DNA of 64,000 bases, taken from the NCBI GenBank assembly GCA_024138025.1, contig JAMXBD010000363.1:682001-746000 (forward strand), written 5' to 3'. The first letter of the stretch is position 1. Every line of letters begins with the position of its first letter. Shown piece after piece: positions 21,739 to 33,764 of the stretch. The notes under the pieces are model-generated. The model saw only the letters and a program-made list of their open reading frames with translations. It ran no database searches and had not been told where the DNA came from. This DNA is from Combretum micranthum. Its lineage: Eukaryota; Streptophyta; Magnoliopsida; Myrtales; Combretaceae. Both the position numbers and the translations under genes were made by a program.

Positions 21739-22139
21739 AAGATTATCGATTATGTATGCACACAAATACCTCCATGTTTATGCTTAAAGAATAATATCGT
21801 TAGATTTGAATTATTCTTTAGTATGAATTCTCAAAGTCGCAACAAGGTGATAAGTGGCTTTTACTTTGAACTTCCATGCTATATGTCACAACCGGAGATT
21901 TCATACACATAATATATGTTCACATTCAAATATTAGATTTATGATAGCACAGTAAAGGCCATGTGCTCATCCTAGTTTTATGAACATTTACAAAAGCAAA
22001 CTCCTTAAGCTTTTGTTAGGAGCAGCACCACTCCAATGTTCAAATAGGTGGAACACATCAAACAGATTGATTTAGATAAAATATCTATATATTAAGAAAT
22101 GTTTACTACATCTCATCCTCTTTTAACTTATTGTATTGC

Positions 22140-22814
22140 TAGAATAAAGTAGGGTTCCCATCACTTCCAACTATAAGAGTTTAAGACCCATCTTAGCAGT
22201 ACTCCTTTTTACAAGATCTTTAGATAATCCTTTTGTCAAATGATCTGCTAAGTTATCATTAGTCTTAACATAGGTAATTGTTATAATTCCACCATTTATT
22301 AATTACCTTAAATTTTTATTTCTCAACCTTATGTGTCTAGACTTTCCATTATAAATTTTACTGTAGGTTCGAGACATAGTTGCTTCACTATCATAGAAGA
22401 TTGAAATGACTGACAATGGTTGTGGCCACAACTCTATTTCCATAAGTAAATTTCTAAGCCATTTCGCTTCTCTTCTTGCTGCAATAAGTGCTATAAACTC
22501 AGCTCCCATTGTTGAGTGAGTTATCATATTTGTTTCTTTAAAGCCCAATTTATGGCTCCTCCTCCTATGATAAATATCCATCCAGAAGTTGAAACTCTAT
22601 CAATTGCATTTATTATCCAACTTGCATCTGAATAACCTTTTAGTACAATTGGAAAGTTACCGTAGACTAATCCAAGTTTTACAGTCTTCTTCAAATAACT
22701 AAATATTCTGGATATAGCCTTCCAATGTTCACTATTAGGATTACTTGTAAATCTTGACAACTGACATACAACATATGAAATATTAGGTCTGATGCAATGT
22801 GATGCATACATCAA
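22140..22814 (-). pseudogene. Copia-3 RNase H region
   Basis: Two overlapping frames (22814-22524 and 22581-22303) together give the RNase H blocks: G-Y-S-D-A-S-W, S-T-S-G-W, then S-T-M-G-A-E-F-I-A-L and Y-D-S-E-A-T and S-R-H-I. The block to about 22150 keeps the copia C-terminal A-D-H-L-T-K-G-L motif. A frameshift lies near 22530. Confidence 0.8.
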
Positions 22815-24121
22815 ACTCCTTATAGCACTAGCATATTCTAACTATGCTATTGCTCTTCTAGTATTCTTTTGTAATTTAATGTGAGGATCATGAGGAGTTA
22901 TATATTCTTTCTTTACTAAGTGTTTAAACTTTTCGAGAACCTTTTCAATGTAATGTGATTGTGTCAACACAATATTCTCATTTTGTTTCAATATCTTAAT
23001 TCCTAATATTGTATCTACTTCATTCAAATCTTTCATTTTAAATTGTGAAGTAAGATATTTCTTGGTCTCATTTATTCCAATCATATTGATTCTAAACAAT
23101 AGCAAATCATCAACATACAAACAAATAATAACACCATATTCATTTGTAAATTTTGAATAAATGCATTTATCGGCACTATTATGAACAAAACCATTTGTCA
23201 AGACTACACTATCTAATTTTTCATGCCATTGTTTTGGAGCTTATTTAAGTCCATACATTGACTTAATGAATTTGAAAACTTTCTTTTCATTTTCAGGAAG
23301 CACAAAGCCTTCTGGTTGTTCCATAGATACTTCTTCTTCAAGGTTACCATTTAGAAAAGCCGTTTTGACATCATTCGATGCACATATAATTTACAAATGG
23401 AGGCAATGGCTAACAACACTCTAATAGATGACATTCTTGCAATAGGAGCATAAGAATAAAAATAATCAATTCCCTATCGTTGCTTAAAACCTTTTGCTAC
23501 TAATCTTGCTTTGAAAGTTTACAAAGAACCATCTGAATTATATTTTCGTCTAAATACCCACTTACATCCAATTGCCTTAGATCCTTGAGGTAAATCAACT
23601 AGAACCCAACTATGGTTAGATAATAAGGAATCCATTTCATCATTTATTGCCCCTTTCCATAAAGCCGCATCACGTGAATTCATAGCTTCTTGATACGTTT
23701 TGGGATCAGTATCTACACTAAGTAGAATAGAAATTTTACAAAATACAGAGTCTCTATTTCCTTCTACTAAAAAACAAAGAGCTTGAGAATCAATAAATCC
23801 AGGATCTAAACTTTTATTTTTCCTTAACCTTTTAGTTTTTCTAGGCTCTTTTGTAGATTCTTCATTGGTTTCCACACTATTCTTTTCAACAGAGTTTCTT
23901 GTATTAGTATCTTGTTGTGTGATTTCATTGTCAATTTGATCACCATGGAATTTGTTTTCTAGGAATTCTACATCCCTAGTTTCAATTATTACGTTGGATT
24001 CCAAATCTAATATTCTATATCTTTTAGAATTTTTTGCATAGCCTACAAAAATTCCTTTTAAGGCTCTAGCACCTAATTTTGTACTTTTTGGATCAAAAAC
24101 CCTATAGTAGGCAATACACCC
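22815..24121 (-). pseudogene. Copia-3 reverse transcriptase region
   Basis: 24004-23519 holds the linker and the first RT block (K-A-I-G-C-K-W-V-F-R-R-K). The strand continues through the [10 protein letters not shown] block with a stop, and 23201-22842 includes the catalytic Y-V-D-D. Several stops and shifts lie between 23520 and 23200, so no active enzyme could be made. Confidence 0.8.
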
Positions 24122-24865
24122 TCATACTTTAAAATATTCAACATTTGGTTTTCTTCCTTTCCATTTTTTATATGGAGCAAAACCTATTGATCGAGATGGA
24201 ATTCTATTCAAAATATGATATGAAGTTAACAAGGCTTCTCCCCACAAATTAAAAGGCAATTTGGCATTAATGATTAGCGAATTAATCATGTCTACTAACG
24301 TTCGATTTCTACGTTCCGCTAATCCATTGTATTGAGGTGTATAGGGAGTAGTGCATTGATGCACAATTCCATTCTTTTCACAAAATTTATGAAATTTATT
24401 TGAAAAGTATTCACCACCTCTATCACTACGGAAACATTTGATTCTTTTATTATGTATATTTTCTACCTCAACTTTATAACGTTTGAAAGATTCAAATTCT
24501 TCATCTTTATGCTTTAGTAAATATACATAGGTAAATCTTGAACAATCATTAATGAATGTTATAAAACATATTTTTCCTCCTCTAGTTAAATGTTCATTTA
24601 ACTCACATATATCACTATGAATTAAATCAAGAACATAAGTATTTCTTTCTACATGAGGAAAAGATTTCTTGGTAATTTTGGCTTGAATACAAATTTCACA
24701 CTTATTCATGTTATCTATGTCATTTAATTTTACATAACCATTTCTATTCATATATTTCATGGTTTGCAAATTAACATGTCCTAATCTAGCATGCCATATA
24801 TTACAAGAGTCAACAAAATAAATAGAATCATTCACTTTATTCATTTCAATGCTTAATTTAAACAT
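24122..24865 (-). pseudogene. Copia-3 integrase core
   Basis: A 247-residue open stretch with the HHCC region (W-H-A-R-L-G-H...C-E-I-C), first aspartate in I-H-S-D-I-C, second in F-R-S-D-R-G-G-E-Y and glutamate in N-G-L-A-E-R-R-N-R. The catalytic residues survive although the rest of the element is broken. Confidence 0.85.
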
Positions 24866-25494
24866 TCCATCACAGACATATCCTTCCCTACATAAAGATC
24901 CCCTTTCATGAGTATAAACTTGTTCGACTCAATTACAACTTTGAATCCTTTCTTACATAGCAAACCTATAGAAACTAGACTCTTTTTCTTATCCGGTACA
25001 TATAATACATTTATTAGACTCAATTTCTTTTTGGATGTAAAATAGAGATCTACACTTATAATTCCTTGTACACTGGCCGAATTTCCAATTCCCATTAGAA
25101 CTTCACGGTCTTCCATAATTTTAAAATCTTTGAATTGATTTTGCTCATTGCACACATGAACTGTTGCTCCTGAATCAAGCTACCTTTTTCCAGATTTTGT
25201 TGTTGTTGCCATGTTCAATTCAGTGATCATTCCAACATGTAAGGCTTTGAATTCATTTGTCAACATGGCAATAAAATCTTGATCTTCTACTAAGTTTGCA
25301 GCAAGTGACGTAGCTTCTTTCTTGGCTTCCTTTGGGAATCGACATTCCTTAGCATAATGCCCTTTCTTGTTGCAATTATAGCATTTGCGAAACCTTTTCT
25401 TTTCATTTGGTTCGCTTGTTTTTCTTTTCCTTTTGGAATTCTTATTTTCACCATCTTTCACATAGTTCACTCTAGAACTATTTTGAAAATTCAT
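24853..25494 (-). pseudogene. Copia-3 nucleocapsid zinc knuckle and protease region
   Basis: 25494-25180 carries a CX2CX4HX4C knuckle (CYNCNKKGHYAKEC). Downstream, 25155-24853 matches the part of the protease after the active site; the D-S-G motif itself is interrupted at about 25170, where a stop follows L-D-S-G-A-T-like codons. Confidence 0.75.
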
Positions 25495-25506
25495 TGTATC
25501 ATGCTT

Positions 25507-26135
25507 TCAAGTTTCTTCCTCTATGCGTATATGCCTAAGAATTTTCTTAATGGTGAAATCCTCAGCCATATGAAGTAGTTTCTTCCTGCAATCATTCCAA
25601 TTATGGGGTAATTTTGATAAAATTGCCCCCACTTGAAGAGATTCAGGAATAACTACACGCAAGTCACGTAGTCGATTGACAAGAACTTGCAACTCATGAA
25701 CTTGGTCTAATATAGGGACTTTATCAATCATGCTAAATTCAAAATATTTCAACATAAGAAATTTATCTATACCTTGTCTTTTGGTATTGTATTTTTCTTC
25801 TAGTGCTTTCCAAATTTCCATCGGAGATTTAATTGTCATGTAAAGGTCATATAAATTGTTTGACATGTATTAAAGATATGACCTCTGCATGCAAATTCAT
25901 CATCCACCCTTTTCTTTTTTCCTTCCTCAAACTTTGCATTCTCTTCCAAATTCACATCTTCCTTCAGATCTTGAATTGGTTGAATGTTAAGATCAAGCAC
26001 ATAGGCTATATTCAGAAAAGACAACAAAAATAACATCTTATCCTTCCAATGGTTGAAATTTGTTCCATCAAATAGATCTAGTTTGGCAAAATCTTGGTTC
26101 ATGACTCTAAGAACATCATTTGTTTCACTAGCCAT
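25507..26135 (-). pseudogene. Copia-3 Gag region
   Basis: Two overlapping frames (26135-25836 and 25866-25507) form one Gag: L-F-D-G-T-N-F-N-H-W-K at the N-terminus and a leucine-rich K-Y-N-T-K-R block downstream. One frameshift lies near 25850. Confidence 0.8.
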
Positions 26136-26457
26136 CGTAAATTCTTTAAGATTGTTAGGAAAGAATTTCTAATGAAACAAATTTAGAGAATAACAATGAC
26201 TTAGAGGCACGAATGATATCGCTTTCCTTAGAGAATTTACGCCTCTCACATAAGGTTTGCTATGAGAGTTATGTTGCGGAATTCCCCTAGGATACAACTA
26301 AGTCTTGATACTTGAATAATAAATTTTCAAGTATCAAAACGTACTTAAATATATTTAAGATATATGTGTAACAAAAGAGAGAAATAAAGAGAAGAATTCT
26401 GATCATACAAACATTACCAATTGTAACGCATTATATTTATGATTATATATTCTAACA
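26136..26457 (-). other. Probable Copia-3 leader or 5' LTR remnant
   Basis: The plus strand ends ...TTCTAACA at 26457, like a copia LTR edge (minus-strand TGTTAGAA). Contains an 11-bp inverted repeat (tgatacttgaa, 26306-26316, and its complement at 26326-26336). No matching 3' copy was found. Confidence 0.3.
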
Positions 26458-26639
26458 ATAACAACTTTCTCTAAGAGTCATATTGTTTGGACATGGGTTG
26501 CATCATTTAGATTTTAAGTTAGTTAGTTATTTATTAACATGAACCATTATCATGAAACAATGCAACCCAAATACATAAAACTCTTTAAGAAATTGATCAA
26601 AAGTTACAACTATTAAAAAATTAACCGTTGAAACAAAAT

Positions 26640-26760
26640 TATCATTACGACAATAAAGATCACACCCGTGATTGTAGTAAATACCAAAATTTTGGTTCAT
26701 TTTAATCTTCTTCTTTATTTTAAGTAAAATATCAACATTATGGATTATATAATTGGCAAT
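26640..26760 (-). pseudogene. Second copy of the hydrophobic segment at 21590-21720
   Basis: About 110 bp matching 21590-21720 (tcattacgacaa/gtatagat... ccgtgattg...aataccaaaatttt), on the same strand. The minus-strand frame gives K-I-L-V-F followed by a hydrophobic run, as in the first copy. Together the two copies bracket Copia-3. Confidence 0.6.
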
Positions 26761-28336
26761 CTATATCTACAGCATATATGCTAAGAAATCTAGTTTAACA
26801 AATCCTATGTTAGGAAAAAAAAAAAATGTCTATAGGTGTTTTATCTAAAGCTCTTTTGCAATTGAATTCCTAAAGTTTCATTTATCCTTTCTCAGTCAGC
26901 TATATGCACATCAAGAATGAAGAAAACTTGATTTGTTAATTTATTACTTGACATTGTAAATATGAATGATCATTCATCTTTAGTGGGGATGGACCAATTT
27001 ATCAAACTAGATTAAGTAAATAATTTTATGTAAGACAATTTTGGCACAATAAATAAAAAGGGCTAAACCCATTTGGCTTATTTATATAGATATGTAGGAT
27101 TTACAATGCATGAACCAAAATTTTTGTGATGGTGGTTGTGTTTTGTGTATGGGTATGGTAGTGGGTTGGTGGCCTATAGCGGTGTTTGTGCTCATCGAAG
27201 GTTGATCACGTTGGAGATGGTGAGTATGGTTTTGTTATTGGGTTTTTATGGGTTATTCGGTGCTTTCATTAGTGGTTAATGGTAGTGGAGAGAGTAGGTT
27301 AGAGAGAGAGAGAATGATGAGGTAAAGGAGGAAGATAAAATGTTGGAGCTGAAGGAAGGAGACAGAAGCAGGGGAAGAAAGACAAAGAGAGGAGAGAGAG
27401 AGAGAAAAAAGTTTTAAAAAATGCCAATAAGAATAAAAAATTAGTATTTTGATCAATTTTACCTGATATATCAAATTTTTAATAGGAAAATAGATAGAAT
27501 CTCTCCATAAGTATTATAGATGAAAATTTTTTCAAAAGCTTAGGTATTTTTTGTTGCAATTTTTTTTAGGTATATTTTTGTTATAAACCAAAAAATTCAA
27601 GCACCATAAATGAAACTTATTTCTTTATTTAGGTGCAGAAATTCTTAAAACCAAACTTCAAGTATTCAATTGAACTTTTTTGTGAAAATTCATATACTAT
27701 ATTGTTTAAAATAAAACATCATATACCTCATTAAACATTTTACAAAATTTTAAGTAACATTTTTTACACTAATCCTAATATAAACTTTTGAGTAATAATA
27801 TAGATTAGGTAAGGGATAAAATGGTTACTGTTGTAGCTAGTGGAATAATCGACTAATTAGTGAAGCAATGGACAGTGGTGGAGGAAGCGAAAAGGAATAA
27901 ATATGTCCTAAGGGTAAAATGGTGCTGCAACTAACAACATGGGCAAGAGACATGATGTCTAATGATACATGGGCTAAAGATATGATGTTAGAGTAGGTTA
28001 CGACTATGATCGTCTAGATTGAGGTCAAAATCAATTTTATATCCCAAATGAGTTCTCAAGCTCATTTATTTTATTTTATTTTTCAGATATCATGGTGGTT
28101 GGTGGGCTTCCATCCTAGAGGAATCATGCAATGCTTTTAAAGTGTTAAGCAACAGCCTGCCACTACTCTTGGAATGCATGAACTATGGGGTATTATACCT
28201 CAATTGGAATTCAATGGTCATTCTAACCACTTTAATGCAAGTAATTGGTGACCAACTTTGGGGCATTGCGTAGCCACCCTAGTGATTGCTAGCTCGCTGC
28301 TACCCCTAGTCTTGAGGTGGCTAGATATTGTTGCTA
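26761..28336. other. AT-rich non-coding stretch
   Basis: Contains a GA-rich tract near 27300-27415 and a GTGG-rich tract near 27130-27300. A 51-codon open stretch after an AG at 28085 is not recognisable and may be chance. Confidence 0.4.
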
Positions 28337-28403
28337 TAATAATAATAATAACAACAACAACAACAACAACTATTATTATTATTATTATTACTACTACTAC
28401 AAC
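28337..28403. repeat. Compound trinucleotide microsatellite (ATA/ACA/ATT/ACT)
   Basis: Consecutive blocks of ATA, ACA, ATT and ACT repeats directly beside the MITE. Confidence 0.9.
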
Positions 28404-28404
28404 G

Positions 28405-28633
28405 TCATGAATGATATCTAAACTTTAGTAAAATATGCAATTAGATACTTAAATTTTGAAAATAATCAATTTAGTACATAAAAAATTTTGAAATTGATTA
28501 ATTTAGTATCTAAAAGAACTCGATGGAAGTACTATTAGTGTACACAAAAAGTTCTTTCAGGTGCTAAATTGAACAATTTCGAAGTTTAGGTTCCTAATTA
28601 CATATTTTGTCAAAGTTTAGGTATCATTCATGA
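28405..28633 (+). mobile_element. MITE copy 1, long terminal inverted repeats, 229 bp
   Basis: The first roughly 48 bases (tcatgaatgatatctaaact...) are the reverse complement, with few mismatches, of the last 48 (...gtttaggtatcattcatga). The interior is AT-rich and non-coding. It has no ORF, so it would rely on a transposase elsewhere. A second copy lies at 61825-62457. Superfamily not assigned, as no clear target duplication was seen. Confidence 0.8.
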
Positions 28634-28646
28634 AATAAACCCTTTT

Positions 28647-28706
28647 TACTACTATTACTATTGCTACTGCTGCTACTACTACTACTACTACTATTACTCC
28701 TACTAT
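28647..28706. repeat. (ACT)n-type microsatellite, interrupted
   Basis: Tract of ACT/ATT/GCT trinucleotides just beyond the MITE. Confidence 0.9.
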
Positions 28707-31555
28707 TAAAATCCCCAAGTTTTTCCTTAAATTAAGTTAAGAAATTAGAATTAAAATCAATATAAGATTTAATATAAAAGTTAGTGATGGATGGTCTATT
28801 TAGTTGATTTACTTATATTAGCATTTGTAGAATGAGTTGAGTAAGAACAAAGGCTTAAAAATTTCAGTTGATCTATTTCAAAATTATCTATGAATTTATT
28901 CTACTTTCAAATTTTCTTATGAACTTGTATTTCTAAAGCTCTAACCCTAAGTTATAAGAATTTTTATTATAAACTATCATAAGAAAACTTTTATTTAAAT
29001 AAATTTCAAAATTAAAATTGACCAAACTTTGCAATAATTTTAATTTCTTGTTTCTTAATGCCTTAAGCTTAAAGAAGCCAATTTATCATGTAAACACAAG
29101 CTAATAACTCAAATTCCCCACTTTACTTAGCATGCATCTACCCACACAGATGTTTTCTTCATAATGCCTAAAAGTCAAAATTAACTTTACTAATATTGAA
29201 CAAGTATAAAAGTAATTTGACAAAAATATCACCCTAACTCTACTTGTAGTGGGTGCCACTTTCACTCAAGAAAACATCACATTTCCTTCACCAATTTTTT
29301 TCTCTCAAATTCTTCTAAAATCCACTTCAAGCTTCCATTTTCAAGTCAAGACTAAATTAGCTAAAGATACTTACTATTGTTTTGTTAATCTTGTAAGATA
29401 GTTGATTTTGCTTAGTGTTCATGTTAATCATTGTTGAAAAGAGGGTTGTTAAGGATATTGGTGTCGAATAGGTAAAGATTAGGTAATGCAAAATGATAGT
29501 TTAAAACCTAAATCATAGATATAATAAACTTTTGTTGGTTTGATAAAGTTAATGTTATGAATAGATAAATGTGTATGTATAATGTTAATATGAAGGTCTA
29601 GGGGATACATATAGATCTTATACGTTGATGTTGAAGTGTCTTTATTGGAAATAAGATTATAATACTTAGTTGGAAAGTGCAAACTTTCGTAATTTAGAAA
29701 CATAAATGAAGACTAGGCTAATAACGGGTGTGATAGAGGGCATTATCATCTCAGGTGTTGAATTTTGTTTATGTTTTGCATGATAGCAGGCATTCTCATA
29801 CTTGTGATGGTATAAAAGCAAAATTTTTTGAACTCATCATAGGCGTGATTGAACCGGTGATCATCTTGAATAAAAATGTTTTAACTCATCATGGGCATGA
29901 TCTCTCCCGTGATCGTCTCTCTGCTTTGTACAAAATTTATAGCATCCTTGATCACAACAACGGTTGTTCTCCTATTTCATCTTATATATAAAATAAAAAT
30001 ATATAATAATATAATATATATGTATATAGATACTAGCTTAAGATGTTCTATAGGATCTTACTCAAGTTAAATCATAAAATTATAGATTAATAATATGCTA
30101 AGTTTTATAATACTAGACTTAATAAATGAGTTAAGTGTATATGACTGAGCAATTGTCATGCTCCAAAGGGTTCTCTAGATATGGCAGTCCGTCACATATG
30201 GTATTAAAGCTTAAGAGTAACTTCTCAAAGTCACACAAAAGCTTCCATACCATATGTAAGACGCCAATCACAGTAATAAGAGACACAAGTGGGAAGTCTA
30301 GTTTGAGAAAGTAAATATAGCATACAAGAATCTAAATAAGCATTAATTTCAAAATTCATAAAAATATAATCTTTTATATCATCTTAAGGGCATTTGTAAA
30401 CCCTTGAATTTTTCGGTACTCTTAGAAAATAATTTTAGAATTACATATCGAAACCAAAACCCTAAAAAAAAGACCAAAGTTAAAACCAAATTCTAAACAA
30501 GATCGAATACAGAATTTCTTAACCATAAGAAAGAGAGGACCTTAAAAAACAAAGTAGAAAATCCAATAATCGTTCGATTCAAAATCCATACATGAAACAA
30601 TTTCTCTATTTGATCCCTATCACGTAAATCGAAACGATATATCAAAATACCACTCACCGATTAAATATTAAAACCTTAAACTATTCTGTGAAGTTTAGAA
30701 TTAAAAAGTTTTCAATCACTACCAAAAGTCAAACAGAGTCAACCCATAACCCTAGACTCGATTAAACAATCTCGAGAATTGTTAAATGCTAAATAAATCA
30801 TAAAAATAAAGTAAAAACTTAAAATTTGAACCAAAAATATAAAAGAAGTCATAAATCCTAAAATTTTATAATCTTATGAGTAACTCTTGAAGCCCAAATA
30901 AAAAATCAGATCTCTAAAAGTCAACTAGACCAACAACAAGCTCTAGTGAGACTAAATCCGACAATCTCGTGATCTTAATCCTAACGTAATAAAATTGAAA
31001 CAATCATAGATAGTAGTTCGTAATAATATAAAGAAACCTAAAAAAAAATCATATTCGTAAAAAATTTAATAATTCCAAACCCAAATGGGATCAGTTCTAG
31101 AAAAATGTGTCCCAGGGCTTGGGATGGTAAAAATATTTTGACAACACCATTAGACTCATAATTATATAAGGATTCAAAAAATATCAGTTTTAGAATTTTT
31201 TGCTAACTAAAAATATCATATATAACGTATTTATGTGTATTTTTTTTACTACCAGTAATTTATTCGCCTGGTTTACTATTCACTATTTTTATTATTCGAT
31301 ATTATTCACTTATCTCTATTTTATCTTACTACCTACTTCTTACAACCTATAAACCTATTTCTTATATTTACTTTTCCAATATTACTTTTTACTTAAATTC
31401 TCTTATACTTTACTTACTTTTCTTTACTAAAATTAATTTTTTATCACATCTTCTCTCTTCCCCCTCTCTTTTGTCATCCACATTCTTTCTCTCTTCCCTC
31501 AATTTCTTTTTTTTTTCATTTATTTAAATAACTCATAATTCCCTCCATATTTACC
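28707..31555. other. AT-rich non-coding stretch
   Basis: Holds a degenerate tandem repeat at 29745-29940. The sequence tatggtattaaagct at about 30199 resembles a degenerate Met-tRNA primer site after a GTCACA edge, so part of this stretch may be an unrecognised LTR element. No protein segment recognised. Confidence 0.35.
29745..29940 (+). repeat. Degenerate tandem repeat, about 57 bp unit
   Basis: The phrase 'aactcatcat-ggc-tgat' with a following 'cgtgatc' recurs around 29831 and 29881, with a weaker unit before them. Confidence 0.5.
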
Positions 31556-31563
31556 TATAAATA
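31556..31563 (+). promoter_or_regulatory. TATA box followed by a CT-rich leader
   Basis: TATAAATA followed by a C/T-rich stretch (31564-31700) typical of a plant 5' untranslated region. No coding sequence follows before the solo LTR at 31889, so this may be the promoter of a decayed LTR element rather than a gene. Confidence 0.4.
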
Positions 31564-31888
31564 CCCTTTCCCTCATTCACTTCTTACACACTTTTTTTCA
31601 CCATAGCAAAACTCTACCAAAATCATCTCTCAACTTCTCTTTCTAATTTTTCTCTCGAAAATTCTCTTTCCAACTCTCTCTTCTTTCATAAAACTACCGA
31701 CCACATATTATTACCAAAACTTCATTTCTTCTTTAACCAACAAATAATTTTAGGTAAAGATTCCTCCATTCATCCTCATGTCATGCAACTCAACATGATC
31801 ATAGTGCATGTTTTTTAAACCCATGAGTGTTATAGAGCAATAATATATTCATGTTTTGTTCTTATTCATGCAAATATTTTATTGTTAT
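31564..31888. other. CT-rich leader-like stretch, no coding sequence seen
   Basis: Ends with the GTTAT target duplication (31884-31888) of the solo LTR. Nothing else identified. Confidence 0.4.
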
Positions 31889-33407
31889 TGTTGGTCCCAA
31901 AAAGATAACCAAGAGGGGGTGAATTGGTTATCTAAATTCTTTTTGGAATTTGAAACAAAAAAAAATCACGCCTCTTGATTATATTATAAAATGGCTTTTG
32001 ATCTTTCTTAAAAGATGAAATTAAAGAGTTAAAACTTTGAATCCACACAGCGGATCAAAACAAAATATTCAAGCTCACGAAAAATTGATTTTGGGCTTAA
32101 ATGTTTTCTTCTTGAAACCTTCTGAGGTATCCTCTGACTCAAGAACAATAACTATACTACTCTCTGCTTCACCTTCTGACTCAAGAACTCATGTAACAAA
32201 CAAAATTTATATTGCACGAAAATAAAAAGAGTTAAGAAAGAGAGAGAAGTAAATCGAATAAAAGAGGTTTCGCCTTGAGCGTCAATCCTCTCTTCCAGCT
32301 CCAAGCCAGGGTCATCGGTAATCCACACCGGTTTTGTTCCACTAATCCAATGAATGAAAATTGTTACAAGAAGTTCACAATTCACTCAGCTTGATTCTCC
32401 TAAACAATCAATCTATTAAGCCTACTTGTAACTCTTAAACACTCAAGTAATGAATTAATCAAAATCTGAGGAAACATAATAAAGATCCTCGACAATATTG
32501 CAACAAAAAGATGAACAGTAACAAATACACAATTTCGCTCTTTTCGTTCTTTTTCTTTCTTGAGGTGTTATTCTCTATGTATCTCTATGTCTCTTCTATC
32601 TTGAAGCTCCTGGATTTTATTTGTTTCCTTCTACGGTTGAATTTGAATTTTCCAAATAAGCTTCAATTTCTGAAATTTCGAAAAAGACGATACGATAAGC
32701 TCTGTTCCTTGTTTTTCGTTTGACAAAGTCCCTTCAAGTTTATCTTCATGATCTTCTGATAAGCTTCCATAAGGTTGGGATAACTTCAAATCTCTATAAT
32801 TCTTGCATAAAATTCTCAAACTAAAAACTCAAATAATTTTTTCGTTGTTTACTGGTACTGTTCATGCTTCATCTTCTTCAGGACCGTTGGGTATCAGGTT
32901 CTTCAATCTGATCTTGGACAAATTCTATAATTTCTCGCATATGTCTTGTGATCCCTTTGTGTTACATATATACTTCCTTTTTCTTTTTACAAACAAAATA
33001 AATCAGAGTATGCGATCCTTAGATTTAGTAACTCTTGGACTTTCATAAATAAAAATTAAATTCGCAAATTGAAAAACCCTTTGGATGATTAACCAACTTT
33101 TGTGGAACAGATTGAATATATTTCCCAAATATATCCAATCATTGGAGCTAGGTCTTCAATCAATTGTTTATATGTTTTTCTTTCATAGACAGATGAATGT
33201 ATTCACCTTTTGCCATACCTTCTGATATACCTTCTGCCTTCATATGTGAATTTGTATATGAACCAGATTCCCTCTGCCGAACCTTCTGAGTATGTAATCA
33301 TGAAATTCTAATCTTCTTGTTAATTTTTCTTATAAACACAACTTAAGATAATTGTTATTTTATTAATTTTTGTTATCATCAAAATCTATAATTGAGAAAA
33401 ACCAACA
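31889..33407 (-). mobile_element. SIRE/Maximus-like solo LTR, copy B
   Basis: 1,519 bp with perfect terminal inverted bases TGTTGG...CCAACA and a perfect 5-bp target duplication GTTAT (31884-31888 and 33408-33412). There is no primer-binding site or polypurine tract outside either end, so it is a solo LTR left by LTR-LTR recombination. The minus-strand start (with GATTTTGATGATAACAAAA) and end (CACCCCCTCTTGGTTATC...GGGACCAACA) resemble SIRE-type copia LTRs. The word CCTTCTG recurs at least five times inside. Confidence 0.85.
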
Positions 33408-33764
33408 GTTATGTTGATATTATATTATGCTCTATTTATTACTTCTAATCTAACTTTTATATACTAAATATAGTTATGTATATATATTCTTAGAGCCTAT
33501 AAGCTCACTAACATAACTTTTATTTAATTATGCTCTTACATATTTCTTGCAATTTATTTATTTATTTCATGTCTAAGACTAGACTTTCAAGTCTTAGAGT
33601 TGTCTTCATTAAGTCAAAACAATCTTTTCTATTTTCTTTTTGGAATTGTTTATAATCTAAGTCAGGGGAGCCTTAAAATAAATCTAAGACTCCTATGATT
33701 TTCTTATTTGTTTTCTTATTTTCTAAAAAGACTGACCCATGTCTAAGTCTAGGAAGTCTTGATG
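33408..33764. other. AT-rich non-coding stretch
   Basis: Flank between the solo LTR and the gypsy remnant; no ORF recognised. Confidence 0.5.

Larger units (their letters stand above)
22140..26135 (-). mobile_element. Copia-3: decayed Ty1/copia element
   Basis: Minus-strand remains of a complete copia coding region in the right order (gag, zinc knuckle, protease, integrase, RT, RNase H), broken by many stops and shifts. LTRs could not be identified with confidence: the right side may be an LTR or leader (26136-26457), but no matching copy is present on the left. It is clearly older than Copia-1 and Copia-2. Confidence 0.85.

Noticed and set aside
28083..28240. 51-codon open stretch after an AG
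   Set aside because: Length is within chance expectation and the sequence resembles no family I know.
31556..31760. Promoter of a host gene
   Set aside because: No coding sequence follows; it is kept only as a TATA-box feature because a decayed LTR is equally likely.
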